64,000 nucleotides of DNA from Alcanivorax sp. Its GTDB lineage: Bacteria; Pseudomonadota; Gammaproteobacteria; Pseudomonadales; Alcanivoracaceae. Below are positions 1 to 7,576 of this stretch, in pieces. The notes under the pieces were generated by a model, which was not told where the DNA came from, did no database searches, and was given only the letters and a program-made list of their open reading frames with translations. The number at the start of each line of letters is the position of its first letter. The stretch's first letter is position 1. Both the position numbers and the translations under genes were made by a program. The stretch spans positions 682,001-746,000 of the forward strand of contig NZ_CP080267.1 in the NCBI RefSeq assembly GCF_019431375.1, given 5' to 3'.

Positions 1-2062
1 CGCGCTCCAGCCGTGAGGCCGCCCTGTAGATTTCCGCCAGATCCGCGCCGGCCACATCCAGGGTCACACTGCGGGTGCCGCCGTCATTACTGGATATGAT
101 CGAACCCCGGGCCGCAAAGGCGCCCATGCCGGGATAACGTTGATAGATCTCGGTGATGGCATCCATCATCGCTTCCATATGCGCCGGGTCCACCGGCTCG
201 GCGATGATGCGCAGACGCTCTGCATCCACACCCATATTTACATACTTCATTGGCGGCATGGCCAACTTGCCTGAGTCATAATCCGCCGGATCGGCGCCCA
301 CCAGTGGCAGAAATTCCGCTTCCACCTCGTCGGCGATGGCCGCCATGGTGCTGAGGTTATAACCCGGCGGCGCACTCATGCTGGCAAAGGTTTTCGGTTC
401 CTCGCCCTCTGGCAGATATTCCGCCGGCGGCGTCAGGAACAGCACAATGGCGCCACCAATCAATACGGTGGCCAACAGGGTGATCACTTGCCGGGGGCGA
501 CTACTGGACAAGCGGTCGGAAAGGCGGTGCAGGGCGATCATCCAGCGGCTGTGCTGACCGTCATGGGCCACCACCGCACTGAAATCCAGCCGGGCGGAGA
601 GGGTGGGAATCACCGTCATGGCCACCAGCATGGAGACCAGAATGGACGCGGACACGGCAATGGCAATGTCGGAATAGAGCTGGCCGGCCTCTTCCTGGAT
701 GAACACCACCGGCAGGAATACCAGCACCGTGGTCATGGTGGAGGCGAACACCGCTGGCCACACTTTCTGGATACCACTCACCGCGGCGCGAATCCGATCC
801 AGGCCCTTGCGCCGTTCTATCTCAATGCTTTCCAGCACCACAATGGAATTATCCAGGGTCATGCCGATGGCAAAGGCGATCCCGGCCAGGGAAATCACAT
901 TGATGGTGCGCCCGGCCAGCAGCAGGCCCAGAAACGCCGCAATGGTGCAGATGGGAATACCGATCACGCCCACGGCGGTGATCTTCACCGAGCGCAGGAA
1001 CAGGAACATGACCAGGGTGGCAAACACCGCGCCGATGGCCAGGTTGGTCCACACGTTGGCCACCGAGGCTTCCACATAGCGCACATCATCGGCGATCAAC
1101 GCCATGCGCATGCCCGCCGGCTCCAGCACCTCCCGGTTGATCTGTGTCACCTGATCGAACATGGCGTACTTGATGTCGATGACATTGGAACCGGTCTCCC
1201 GGCGCACCGCCAGGCTGATCACCGGCTCACCATTCACCCGCGACAGGCTGCGAACCGGAAAGTGGTCCAGCACCACCGTGGCCACGTCCCGCAGGCGCAC
1301 CAGGGAGTCGCCACTGCGCGCCAGAATCAGCTCATTGAGGCTATCGATATCCTTGAAACGTCCCACGGTACGCAGCAAATAACGCCGCTTGCCGCTTTCC
1401 AGCTCACCGCCGGACACATCCCGGTTGCGCTCACGCAGGGCATCGCGCACATCCACCACGGTGAGTCCGAACTGGGCCAGTTTCTGGGCATTGAGTAGTA
1501 ACTGAACCTGGCGTTCGGCGCCGCCGCGCACTTCCACCTGGGATACCCCGGCCACGCTCTCCATTCGTGAGCGCACTTCGTCGTCAATGAAGTCCTGCAT
1601 CATGTCCATATCCAGCCCGCGCGGGTTGTCGGGCAGGGGAGAGACGCGGTAATACATGAAGGCGTTGCTGGAAAAGGAGCTGGACAGAATGCGCGGCTGA
1701 TCCACGTTGTCGGGGTAGGCGGGGACCTGGCTGAGTGCATTATTGACCCGGATCAGCGCATCAGTGATATTCACGCCAAACGGAAACTCCAGCTCGATTT
1801 CCGCTTCACCGCTGCTAGCGGAGGCCGTCATTCTCCGCAGGTTGGGCAGGTTACGCAGGTATTCCTCCTGCTCGATGAGGATTTCCTTCTCCACATCCTG
1901 GGGGGTGGCGCCGGGCCAACTGGTCACCACGGAAATGGTACGCACCTCCAGATCCGGAATCATCTGTACCGGAATACGCAGGGCCGCCAGAACGCCGAGC
2001 AGGGTGATGATCAGCACCACCACGGTCATCAGGGTGCCATTGCGGACAATCTTCTCGAACAT
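1..2062 (-). CDS. RND efflux permease, C-terminal part beyond window edge
   Basis: Inner-membrane RND-superfamily exporter that would use proton motive force to pump substrates through a tripartite envelope complex. The reading frame runs open from an ATG at 2062 to the window edge, giving about 687 of the roughly 1,030 residues usual for the family. The start reads MFEKIVRNGTLM, followed by the first transmembrane helix, porter-domain sequence and helices 2-6. The TM4 proton-relay motif reads GMTLDNSIVVLES, so the second Asp of the AcrB-type DD pair is Asn. The start codon overlaps the adaptor gene's stop by one base (TAATG), so the two are translationally coupled. Substrate is not clear; it is not a CusA/CzcA-type metal pump by motif. 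Confidence 0.9.
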   Translation of the reverse strand, partial: MFEKIVRNGTLMTVVVLIITLLGVLAALRIPVQMIPDLEVRTISVVTSWPGATPQDVEKEILIEQEEYLRNLPNLRRMTASASSGEAEIELEFPFGVNITDALIRVNNALSQVPAYPDNVDQPRILSSSFSSNAFMYYRVSPLPDNPRGLDMDMMQDFIDDEVRSRMESVAGVSQVEVRGGAERQVQLLLNAQKLAQFGLTVVDVRDALRERNRDVSGGELESGKRRYLLRTVGRFKDIDSLNELILARSGDSLVRLRDVATVVLDHFPVRSLSRVNGEPVISLAVRRETGSNVIDIKYAMFDQVTQINREVLEPAGMRMALIADDVRYVEASVANVWTNLAIGAVFATLVMFLFLRSVKITAVGVIGIPICTIAAFLGLLLAGRTINVISLAGIAFAIGMTLDNSIVVLESIEIERRKGLDRIRAAVSGIQKVWPAVFASTMTTVLVFLPVVFIQEEAGQLYSDIAIAVSASILVSMLVAMTVIPTLSARLDFSAVVAHDGQHSRWMIALHRLSDRLSSSRPRQVITLLATVLIGGAIVLFLTPPAEYLPEGEEPKTFASMSAPPGYNLSTMAAIADEVEAEFLPLVGADPADYDSGKLAMPPMKYVNMGVDAERLRIIAEPVDPAHMEAMMDAITEIYQRYPGMGAFAARGSIISSNDGGTRSVTLDVAGADLAEIYRAASRLER

Positions 2063-3084
2063 TATTCCACCACCAGGATCTGGTCACCCTCGCGCAGACT
2101 CTCGTTGCCGCGCACCACCACGCGATCGCCTCGGCGCAAGCCATCCAGAATGGTGACTTGTTGGGACTGACCCGGCGCAACCTTGACCACCTTGCGGCGC
2201 GCCACCAGATTGTCGTCTTCCCCCTCGGCCAGCCAGACGGTGACATTGTCCTGGCTGTCACGGAGCAGGGCGTCCCGGGGCACCGTGGGGCGAGCATCTG
2301 CTGACAGCATCTGTAACCGGCCATTGATGGCCATCCCCGGAGTCAGGCCCTTTTCGTCAATACTGGCCCGCACCGTGAAGGTTCTCGCGGTAGGGTCGTT
2401 TACCGGCACAATGGCGGTGATTTTCGCGCCCATGGGCCTGTTGTTTTCATCGTCCAGCCAGACCTCAAGGCCGGTATCTCGGGAAATCTGCGGAAAATAA
2501 CGTTGTGGAACAGCAAAATCCGCGTGCAGATCATCGCTACCCACCAGCTCGAACACGGTGGTGCCAGGTGTGAGCCATTCGCCGACCTCGGTGAGTTTTG
2601 CGCTGATCACACCACTGAAAGGGGCTCGCAGGGTGTGTCGCTTGAGCAGCGCCTGCTGGCGTGCCACCTCGGCCTGGCTGGCAGCCAGGGATGACTTGGC
2701 TACCTGAACCTCGGATTCCAGACTGCGCACCTCGCTGGCGGCGATGCTTCGTTTAGCTACCAGGCTGTTGGCTTCCTCCAGGCGCCGACGGGCATCGGCC
2801 AGGGTGGCCTGTTGCTGCTGATAATTGGCGCGGGCGCGCTGCAGCTCGAGTCCAGTCAGCTCCGCATCCAGCTCAATCAGCGGAGCCCCGGCGTCCACCT
2901 GATCGCCAATATCCACGAGCAATTTGCTCACCAGACCGGACACTGACGCGGAAAGCCGGGCGGCACGATCAGCTACCAGCGTGCCGTTAACCAGCAACGC
3001 ATCCTGGGAGCGCGACAGATTCACCGTAGCCACGGATACTGGAGGGACAGTGACGACATACGTGTCCTTGTTGGTTATTTTCAT
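2062..3084 (-). CDS. RND periplasmic adaptor (membrane fusion protein), N-terminus probably replaced
   Basis: HlyD/AcrA-type adaptor that should bridge the adjacent RND permease and an outer-membrane channel. The body is complete: a biotinyl-lipoyl half around residues 45-75, an alpha-hairpin with heptad-like Gln/Ala/Leu repeats around 80-150, a second lipoyl half near 155-170 and beta-barrel and membrane-proximal domains to the end. The N-terminus (MKITNKDTYVVTVPPVSVAT) has no signal peptide, lipobox or membrane anchor, which is abnormal for an exported adaptor. The upstream DNA changes character at about 3090 and leads into the recombinase module. I infer that the island displaced the native start and export signal, and that the pump may be inactive. 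Confidence 0.8.
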   Translation of the reverse strand: MKITNKDTYVVTVPPVSVATVNLSRSQDALLVNGTLVADRAARLSASVSGLVSKLLVDIGDQVDAGAPLIELDAELTGLELQRARANYQQQQATLADARRRLEEANSLVAKRSIAASEVRSLESEVQVAKSSLAASQAEVARQQALLKRHTLRAPFSGVISAKLTEVGEWLTPGTTVFELVGSDDLHADFAVPQRYFPQISRDTGLEVWLDDENNRPMGAKITAIVPVNDPTARTFTVRASIDEKGLTPGMAINGRLQMLSADARPTVPRDALLRDSQDNVTVWLAEGEDDNLVARRKVVKVAPGQSQQVTILDGLRRGDRVVVRGNESLREGDQILVVE

Positions 3085-3191
3085 ATTTAGTCTTGGTTTT
3101 GCAGTCTAGCAGGGCCAATGGCAAGCCCGAGTGAATCGCAGGCGTAAGTATTGTATAAGGCTGGGTTGACACAGGATCAAATAGAACTACG

Positions 3192-3207
3192 CATAATGTA
3201 TATTATG
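3192..3207. promoter_or_regulatory. Inverted repeat upstream of the first recombinase gene
   Basis: Arms CATAAT and ATTATG flank a GTAT spacer about 120 bp before the first recombinase start, in the AT-rich 240-bp leader (3085-3325). A TTGACA hexamer lies at 3166-3171. The repeat could be an operator or a recombinase binding site at the element end; neither can be decided from sequence alone. Confidence 0.3.
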
Positions 3208-3325
3208 TTAATATAGACACCAAGCATGTCTATGTCCACTGTGTACATTATGAGGATGTAGTTGAGCTTCTCAGAATGGCCAGTCAGTATATGCACACCT
3301 TGTCCACTCTGCATGGAAGCAGCTT

Positions 3326-4528
3326 GTGCTGGAACTCGTAAAGATCCGATTTGATGATTCTAACTATTCATGGACCGTTATAGATGATCACGGAAACCCA
3401 GTAGACGAGATTCGTGATTGGATCGTGCATCTTGAACAGATCAATCTCTCTCCCAATACAATCCAGGCATATGCACGTCATGTTGCTCGTCTTGGGACTT
3501 ACCTCCACTCAAACAGTAAGGAAATCACCGGGATAACTGTTTCCGACTATGATCGTTTCCTTGAGTGGCTGCCTTACCATCTGAGTGGTATGGCCGATGA
3601 TTCCTCAAATCTTGCCTTTCTTTCTCCTTCATTGGAGCCTGCAGCTAGGCTGGGCCCAACGGTGAATAACCAGGTGCACCTGGCCGTTAAGTCCTTTTAT
3701 CGCTATTTGACAGGCAGAGAGCCTGCTTTTGCATCAGTCGCTGTCAGCAATCGACATCAGCCTGTAGACAGCTATAAGCCTTTCCTTGAACACATCAATC
3801 AACGCAGAAGTGTCAGGAAGAAAGATCCTTACCTTAAAGGGGATCTGGGGTCCGTAAGGAAGAGAGTAACTGAAAAAAGGATGTCGCCTGAGGCGGTTCT
3901 GGAGCTCATAAAGGCATGCAGCCTGGTCCGCGACGCCTTTCTTGTCACCCTCCTCTACAACACCGGAATGCGGATTGGAGAAGCTTTGGGACTTCGCCAT
4001 GCTGATGTTGACCTTGCTGACGGTGTTATTTGGGTAATTCCTCGATCTGACAATGAAAATGGGGCCAGGGCCAAATCCAAGCGTGCTAGAGCAATCCCTG
4101 TAATGCCTTACCTGCTTGAAATGTACGAAGATTACATTACAAGCACAGAATACCTGGCAGCGTTTGAATCAGGCACGGAATATGTGTTCTGTAATGTTAA
4201 GAAAGGCAGGATTGGAAAAGCCCTATCTCGGAGCTACGCCGAGAATCTAAAAACGTATTTAATCAAACGTACGGGCTATACATTTACTTGGCACCACTTT
4301 CGCCACACACATGCTAGTGAGGCTATCGCTGATGGGCACGGGTTGCTAGCCGTTGCTGACCGACTTGGGCATGCCAGCCCTCAAACAACTCTCGATTTTT
4401 ATAAGCACCTCTTTAGTAGTGAGGTTAGAAAATTACATCTGACCGGCCCAAACAAGCTGAAGGAGCGGCTTGAAGAATTTATGGAATCCGGCACCCAATT
4501 GGCTGAGCGAGGCATTAAATGGATTTAG
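3326..4528 (+). CDS. tnpA: Tyrosine recombinase, Tn554 TnpA-like
   Basis: DNA strand-exchange enzyme that would cut and rejoin the element ends. It has 400 residues: a SAM-like core-binding domain around 20-130 (NLSPNTIQAYARHVARL) and a C-terminal catalytic domain. Catalytic residues are visible as Arg in NTGMRIGEALGLRHADVD, the His-x-x-Arg box in WHHFRHTHASE, His in LGHASPQTTL and the nucleophile Tyr in DFYKHLF. The start is a GTG with GGAAG six bases upstream. The last codons overlap the next gene by 10 bp, so the two recombinases are made together, as in Tn554, where both are needed. The functional assignment is strong; the specific family placement rests on gene order. Confidence 0.9.
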   Translation: MLELVKIRFDDSNYSWTVIDDHGNPVDEIRDWIVHLEQINLSPNTIQAYARHVARLGTYLHSNSKEITGITVSDYDRFLEWLPYHLSGMADDSSNLAFLSPSLEPAARLGPTVNNQVHLAVKSFYRYLTGREPAFASVAVSNRHQPVDSYKPFLEHINQRRSVRKKDPYLKGDLGSVRKRVTEKRMSPEAVLELIKACSLVRDAFLVTLLYNTGMRIGEALGLRHADVDLADGVIWVIPRSDNENGARAKSKRARAIPVMPYLLEMYEDYITSTEYLAAFESGTEYVFCNVKKGRIGKALSRSYAENLKTYLIKRTGYTFTWHHFRHTHASEAIADGHGLLAVADRLGHASPQTTLDFYKHLFSSEVRKLHLTGPNKLKERLEEFMESGTQLAERGIKWI

Positions 4529-6627
4529 AGCTGATTTCACATGACAAGGAAGGCGCTGATTTATATTCGGCGCAAATGGAAGCACGTTTAAACGCTATAT
4601 CACCAGTATTAGCACAAGAAAGTGTATGGAATAAAAGCCTTCTCGATGAGACCCCATGTTTCGTTAATGAATATATAGCCGACCGAAGCCCTATTTCATT
4701 TGTTGGAATTCCTGAGACACCTTCACTAGAGGTCAAGCTCTACTGGGCTAACCTTCTTTCTGATCCAAGAATGAATTCGCAGTCTATAGTCCAAAGAAGA
4801 AGACTCCCAATGAGCTGGTTGATGGCATGCTGTGAGAATACGCTGCAAAAATTTGGGGTGACATGCATAGCCGATATTCCTCATCCAGAATTCCCACAAA
4901 AAGGCTCAATTGGTCCTAACAAGAAAGGCCACAATAAAGATCTGATTGCACATTTTATGTTGTTCGATGAAAACCCTAACAGGGCGATGGTGAAAATACA
5001 GTACACTAAGTCGGGCGAGTTGAAGGAAAAGGAATACACCTCCCCACAAATTACTGTTGTTGGCGACTTCCATAAAAAAATAATTATTCAGCGCGACCAA
5101 TTTAAAAGCCTAAGAAAACGGAATATATTGCTCTTCGATGACTTGTACTCTGAGTATCACGTAAGGTACAAGGATCTCCAGAAGCAAAAAAGTAGCTACG
5201 CCAATTTATACCAGTTCCCGGAGTGGTTAAGGGATGCTGTCAGAGAACACATTGTCGACAAGGTCACGCACGGAGAATTGGGCCCCAAAACACTTACCGG
5301 CTATGTTGCGAGACTCAAGCATTTTAGTAATTTCATGCATGAGACATTCGAGCGGCCATCTCCCAGCTCAATAACGGATGTTATTATTGGTGATATGTTT
5401 GTTGATTGGGGGAACGCAAAAGGCTTGTATGGCAGAAACTGGTATACCGACACACTGGCTATGCTGGCTACAGCAGCCAGGAAGTGGCCTGACATTTGGC
5501 CTAGCTTAACTGTTTCAGGTCGATCTTCGAAGAAAATTAAGAATGTGCATTATAAAGAAGGTCTTGGAAGGTTGGGTTATGCGCAGGAAGGCGGTGGCCG
5601 TGCTTACTCTCAGAGAATTGTTGATGAGCTCTATTTCGCAGTAAAGCATGCGCCCTCACCTACCCCATGTGTTTTTACTTTGATAATGGGGGCTGGCATG
5701 AGGTCTGAAGATGGCCATGCCATTTTGTTTGATTGTCTAGATGAAGATCCGAACGACGCAGATTTCATGCTGCTTACATTCTGGCAGAGCAAAGTTAGCA
5801 AGTGGAATGTAAAGCCTTTGCACAAGAATAATAAAGACCATGCTCAGATAATTAACGCGATTGAAGAGCAACGGTCTGCAGTTATTAAACGACACGGAAA
5901 GAAGACCAAATACCTTTTCCCTGTATTCAATGGCACTCATGAAAGCTTTACATCGCCCGCCTACACTATGGGCGAAATAAAAAAACAATGCGTAAGCACT
6001 GGTGTATTATCTGATGACGGGTCCCCTCTTTCATTTTCCTGGCATCCTCTGAGGCATACCAAAGGCACCTCAATGGCCAAAGATGGCCATGACATATTAT
6101 CGATTATGATGGAGCTTGGACATGCCAGTCCTGACATGGCCACCGCATATATAAACAACCGGCTTGAGCTCAAGAAAAAAGCCCTTCTGCAAAATGGCGG
6201 TGGCCGCTTTTACACAATTGAGGGGGAGGTAGATGAAAGCGTAGCCAACCTCCTCGTAAGAAAAGGTCAGATAAGAGCTACACGGGTGTGTGGCGGCGCT
6301 TGTACAATGCCTGCTCAAATTGGTGATTGGTGCGAGCATGCGAATGCTTGCTATACATGCAAACATTACCGCGCTGACGCTAAAGATGTAGATTTCTTTA
6401 AGAATGAGAAAGGCGCAGTAATTAATCTGATTGAAGAGCAGCAAGAAGAGCTTGTGGCTTTGCAGGAGAATCAGCAAAGTCGTATGTCTGAAATTACAGG
6501 CCGCAGACTTGCTAAAAACAAGGAAATATACAAGCGGCTTAATGACATAGTTTCTTCGATTGAAGCTGATGGCCAGTATCAAGGTCGTGAGCAACAAGCG
6601 CGCAAAACCTCACTGGAGGATAAATGA
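4519..6627 (+). CDS. tnpB: Large tyrosine recombinase, Tn554 TnpB-like
   Basis: Second recombinase of the module, 702 residues, close to the size of Tn554 TnpB. The N-terminal 250 residues are not recognisable by motif. A core-binding region follows (GELGPKTLTGYVARLKHF) and then a catalytic domain with GAGMRSEDGHAI, WHPLRHTKGTSMA, LGHASPDMA and the presumed nucleophile Tyr in TAYINNR. The C-terminal 100 residues hold a Cys cluster (CGGACTMPAQIGDWCEHANAC, then CYTCKHY) that looks like a metal-binding finger, followed by a coiled coil. The gene overlaps the upstream recombinase by 10 bp and the downstream small gene by ATGA. Confidence 0.88.
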   Translation: MDLELISHDKEGADLYSAQMEARLNAISPVLAQESVWNKSLLDETPCFVNEYIADRSPISFVGIPETPSLEVKLYWANLLSDPRMNSQSIVQRRRLPMSWLMACCENTLQKFGVTCIADIPHPEFPQKGSIGPNKKGHNKDLIAHFMLFDENPNRAMVKIQYTKSGELKEKEYTSPQITVVGDFHKKIIIQRDQFKSLRKRNILLFDDLYSEYHVRYKDLQKQKSSYANLYQFPEWLRDAVREHIVDKVTHGELGPKTLTGYVARLKHFSNFMHETFERPSPSSITDVIIGDMFVDWGNAKGLYGRNWYTDTLAMLATAARKWPDIWPSLTVSGRSSKKIKNVHYKEGLGRLGYAQEGGGRAYSQRIVDELYFAVKHAPSPTPCVFTLIMGAGMRSEDGHAILFDCLDEDPNDADFMLLTFWQSKVSKWNVKPLHKNNKDHAQIINAIEEQRSAVIKRHGKKTKYLFPVFNGTHESFTSPAYTMGEIKKQCVSTGVLSDDGSPLSFSWHPLRHTKGTSMAKDGHDILSIMMELGHASPDMATAYINNRLELKKKALLQNGGGRFYTIEGEVDESVANLLVRKGQIRATRVCGGACTMPAQIGDWCEHANACYTCKHYRADAKDVDFFKNEKGAVINLIEEQQEELVALQENQQSRMSEITGRRLAKNKEIYKRLNDIVSSIEADGQYQGREQQARKTSLEDK

Positions 6628-7052
6628 GTGAAGACAACCTTGATGGTTTGCGTCAGGCCAGGGATGAGCGCAGCCTTCAAAAGCGTAGAGCCGTCGAGCA
6701 AGCGGTTGATCAATTGAAGCAGAGCAATGAAACGATCACATTTAAAGCTGTTGCCAAGCTGGCTGGTGTAAGCCGACAGTATCTTTACAACAACTTTAAA
6801 GACCAGATTTCTAGTATGAGGGAGGGAGACCGGGCTTCGAGCGTAAAAATTGATAATGTCACCGTTCCAGCTAGAACACCCGAGGAGTCTCGGCATGTTG
6901 AAGCCCTGCTGAGAAACAAGATAGATCGACTAAAAAAAGAACTTGGCTCTGTTCGGCATGAGAATTCCAGGCTTAAACAAGCGCTTGAAAAAGAGCGAGG
7001 GAAGTCTGAGCATTTTCGGAAAAATTGGATAAATTCAAGAGGTAAGCAATAA
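6624..7052 (+). CDS. tnpC: TnpC-like (DUF6262) accessory protein of the recombinase module
   Basis: Small protein of 142 residues. The N-terminal half contains a TetR-like helix-turn-helix (ITFKAVAKLAGVSRQYLYNN) and the C-terminal half is a charged coiled coil (NKIDRLKKELGSVRHENSRL). This matches the third gene of Tn554-type modules, which influences the efficiency and orientation of transposition. The start codon overlaps the preceding stop (ATGA). It probably binds the element ends together with the recombinases; that role is inferred from position and family. Confidence 0.8.
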   Translation: MSEDNLDGLRQARDERSLQKRRAVEQAVDQLKQSNETITFKAVAKLAGVSRQYLYNNFKDQISSMREGDRASSVKIDNVTVPARTPEESRHVEALLRNKIDRLKKELGSVRHENSRLKQALEKERGKSEHFRKNWINSRGKQ

Positions 7053-7117
7053 ATTGATAAGTGCCAATTTTTGAAGCCGCCCAAAATTTGTTCCTTGCTG
7101 GTTTTGAGCGTAGAAAG

Positions 7118-7147
7118 CCTGCCGGCCAGTTTATCTTGGCCGGCAGG
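7118..7147 (-). terminator. Hairpin, likely terminator of the minus-strand gene fragment
   Basis: A perfect 10-bp stem (CCTGCCGGCC / GGCCGGCAGG) with a 10-base loop lies 27 bp past the stop of the fragment at 7175-7360. Minus-strand sequence after the stem is CTTTCT, a weak T-tract. Convergent tnpC transcripts could also end here. Confidence 0.5.
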
Positions 7148-7174
7148 TTAATCACGAATAAGGCTTTGCTTGCC

Positions 7175-7360
7175 CTACTTGCCCTTGGAATGCGGAACGA
7201 GAACCTCGGCAGAACCGAAGCCTACATTACCGTTTTCGTCCGTTGCACGATAAGTGATTGTGTAAACTCGTCCATCTCCGCCGCCACTTCGTTCAGCCCG
7301 GAGGTAAATGGTGCCATCTTGAGGGTTGGCAGACAAACGTGCAAAATCCCCCAAAAACAT
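7175..7360 (-). pseudogene. C-terminal fragment of a surface/HYR-like repeat protein
   Basis: The 61-codon frame ends GRVYTITYRATDENGNVGFG...VPHSKGK, a pattern I associate with the last beta-sandwich (HYR/Ig-like) repeat of large secreted proteins. No upstream continuation exists in any frame before unrelated DNA begins near 7365, so this is a truncated remnant. It probably marks DNA captured when elements were assembled. Family assignment is tentative. Confidence 0.4.
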
Positions 7361-7457
7361 CGTAACCTATTGTTCTATAGAGAAATAAGTTATTACCCCT
7401 GTGACTCTCTACCACAACCAGCCATCCATAGGGCATCTGGACATGACTATTCGTTTC

Positions 7458-7481
7458 GGGGGGGGTATCGCAGCCCCCCCC
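7458..7481. repeat. G8/C8 hairpin
   Basis: Eight G, the spacer TATCGCAG, then eight C form a perfect stem-loop 30 bp outside the Tn3-family transposon. It has no T-tract. It may be the end of an older element, or an assembly-sensitive homopolymer pair. Confidence 0.6.
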
Positions 7482-7493
7482 TCAATTATCAGT

Positions 7494-7511
7494 GCCGGAT
7501 CAGCAGCTGAT
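7494..7511. repeat. Left half of a split palindrome, including the CTGAT target duplication
   Basis: GCCGGATCAG, then CAG, then CTGAT abut the left inverted repeat. The matching right half (CTGATCCGGC, 22326-22335) abuts the right inverted repeat. Removing the transposon and one CTGAT copy restores GCCGGATCAG-CAG-CTGATCCGGC, a perfect 10-bp-arm palindrome. Confidence 0.9.
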
Positions 7512-7549
7512 GAGGTCCGGCCGGTAAAAGCGTTGGAATTAGCCACTTC
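7512..7549. repeat. Left terminal inverted repeat of the Tn3-family transposon
   Basis: Begins GAGGTCCGGCCGGTAAAAGC and is 35/38 identical to the reverse complement of 22288-22325 (mismatches at positions 6, 25 and 27). The CTGAT duplication lies directly outside. Confidence 0.93.
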
Positions 7550-7576
7550 GATCATAACTATTTGAATTATAAAGGT

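Larger units (their letters stand above)
3085..7052 (+). mobile_element. Tn554-like recombinase module, left end of the resistance island
   Basis: Three tightly overlapping genes (tyrosine recombinase, larger tyrosine recombinase, small HTH/coiled-coil protein) follow the tnpA-tnpB-tnpC order of Tn554-family elements. These integrate site-specifically and need not leave target duplications. The region is AT-richer than both flanks. The left boundary is placed just upstream of the truncated adaptor gene because the sequence character changes there. The right end of the element cannot be defined; it may carry the copper block as cargo, with the right junction near 44.4 kb. No matching end repeats were found by eye. 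Confidence 0.6.
7053..7511. other. Non-coding scar between the recombinase module and the Tn3-family transposon
   Basis: No intact gene occupies this stretch. It holds a hairpin at 7118-7147, a minus-strand C-terminal gene fragment at 7175-7360, a G8/C8 hairpin at 7458-7481 and the left half of a split palindrome at 7494-7511. Confidence 0.6.

Noticed and set aside
488..1498. 336-residue plus-strand frame rich in His/Gly/Gln
   Set aside because: It is the antisense shadow of the RND permease, whose minus-strand protein has clear family motifs throughout.
3255..3260. GATGTA, the core hexamer of the Tn554 attachment site
   Set aside because: A six-base match is expected by chance, and no second copy at a plausible right end could be paired with it.
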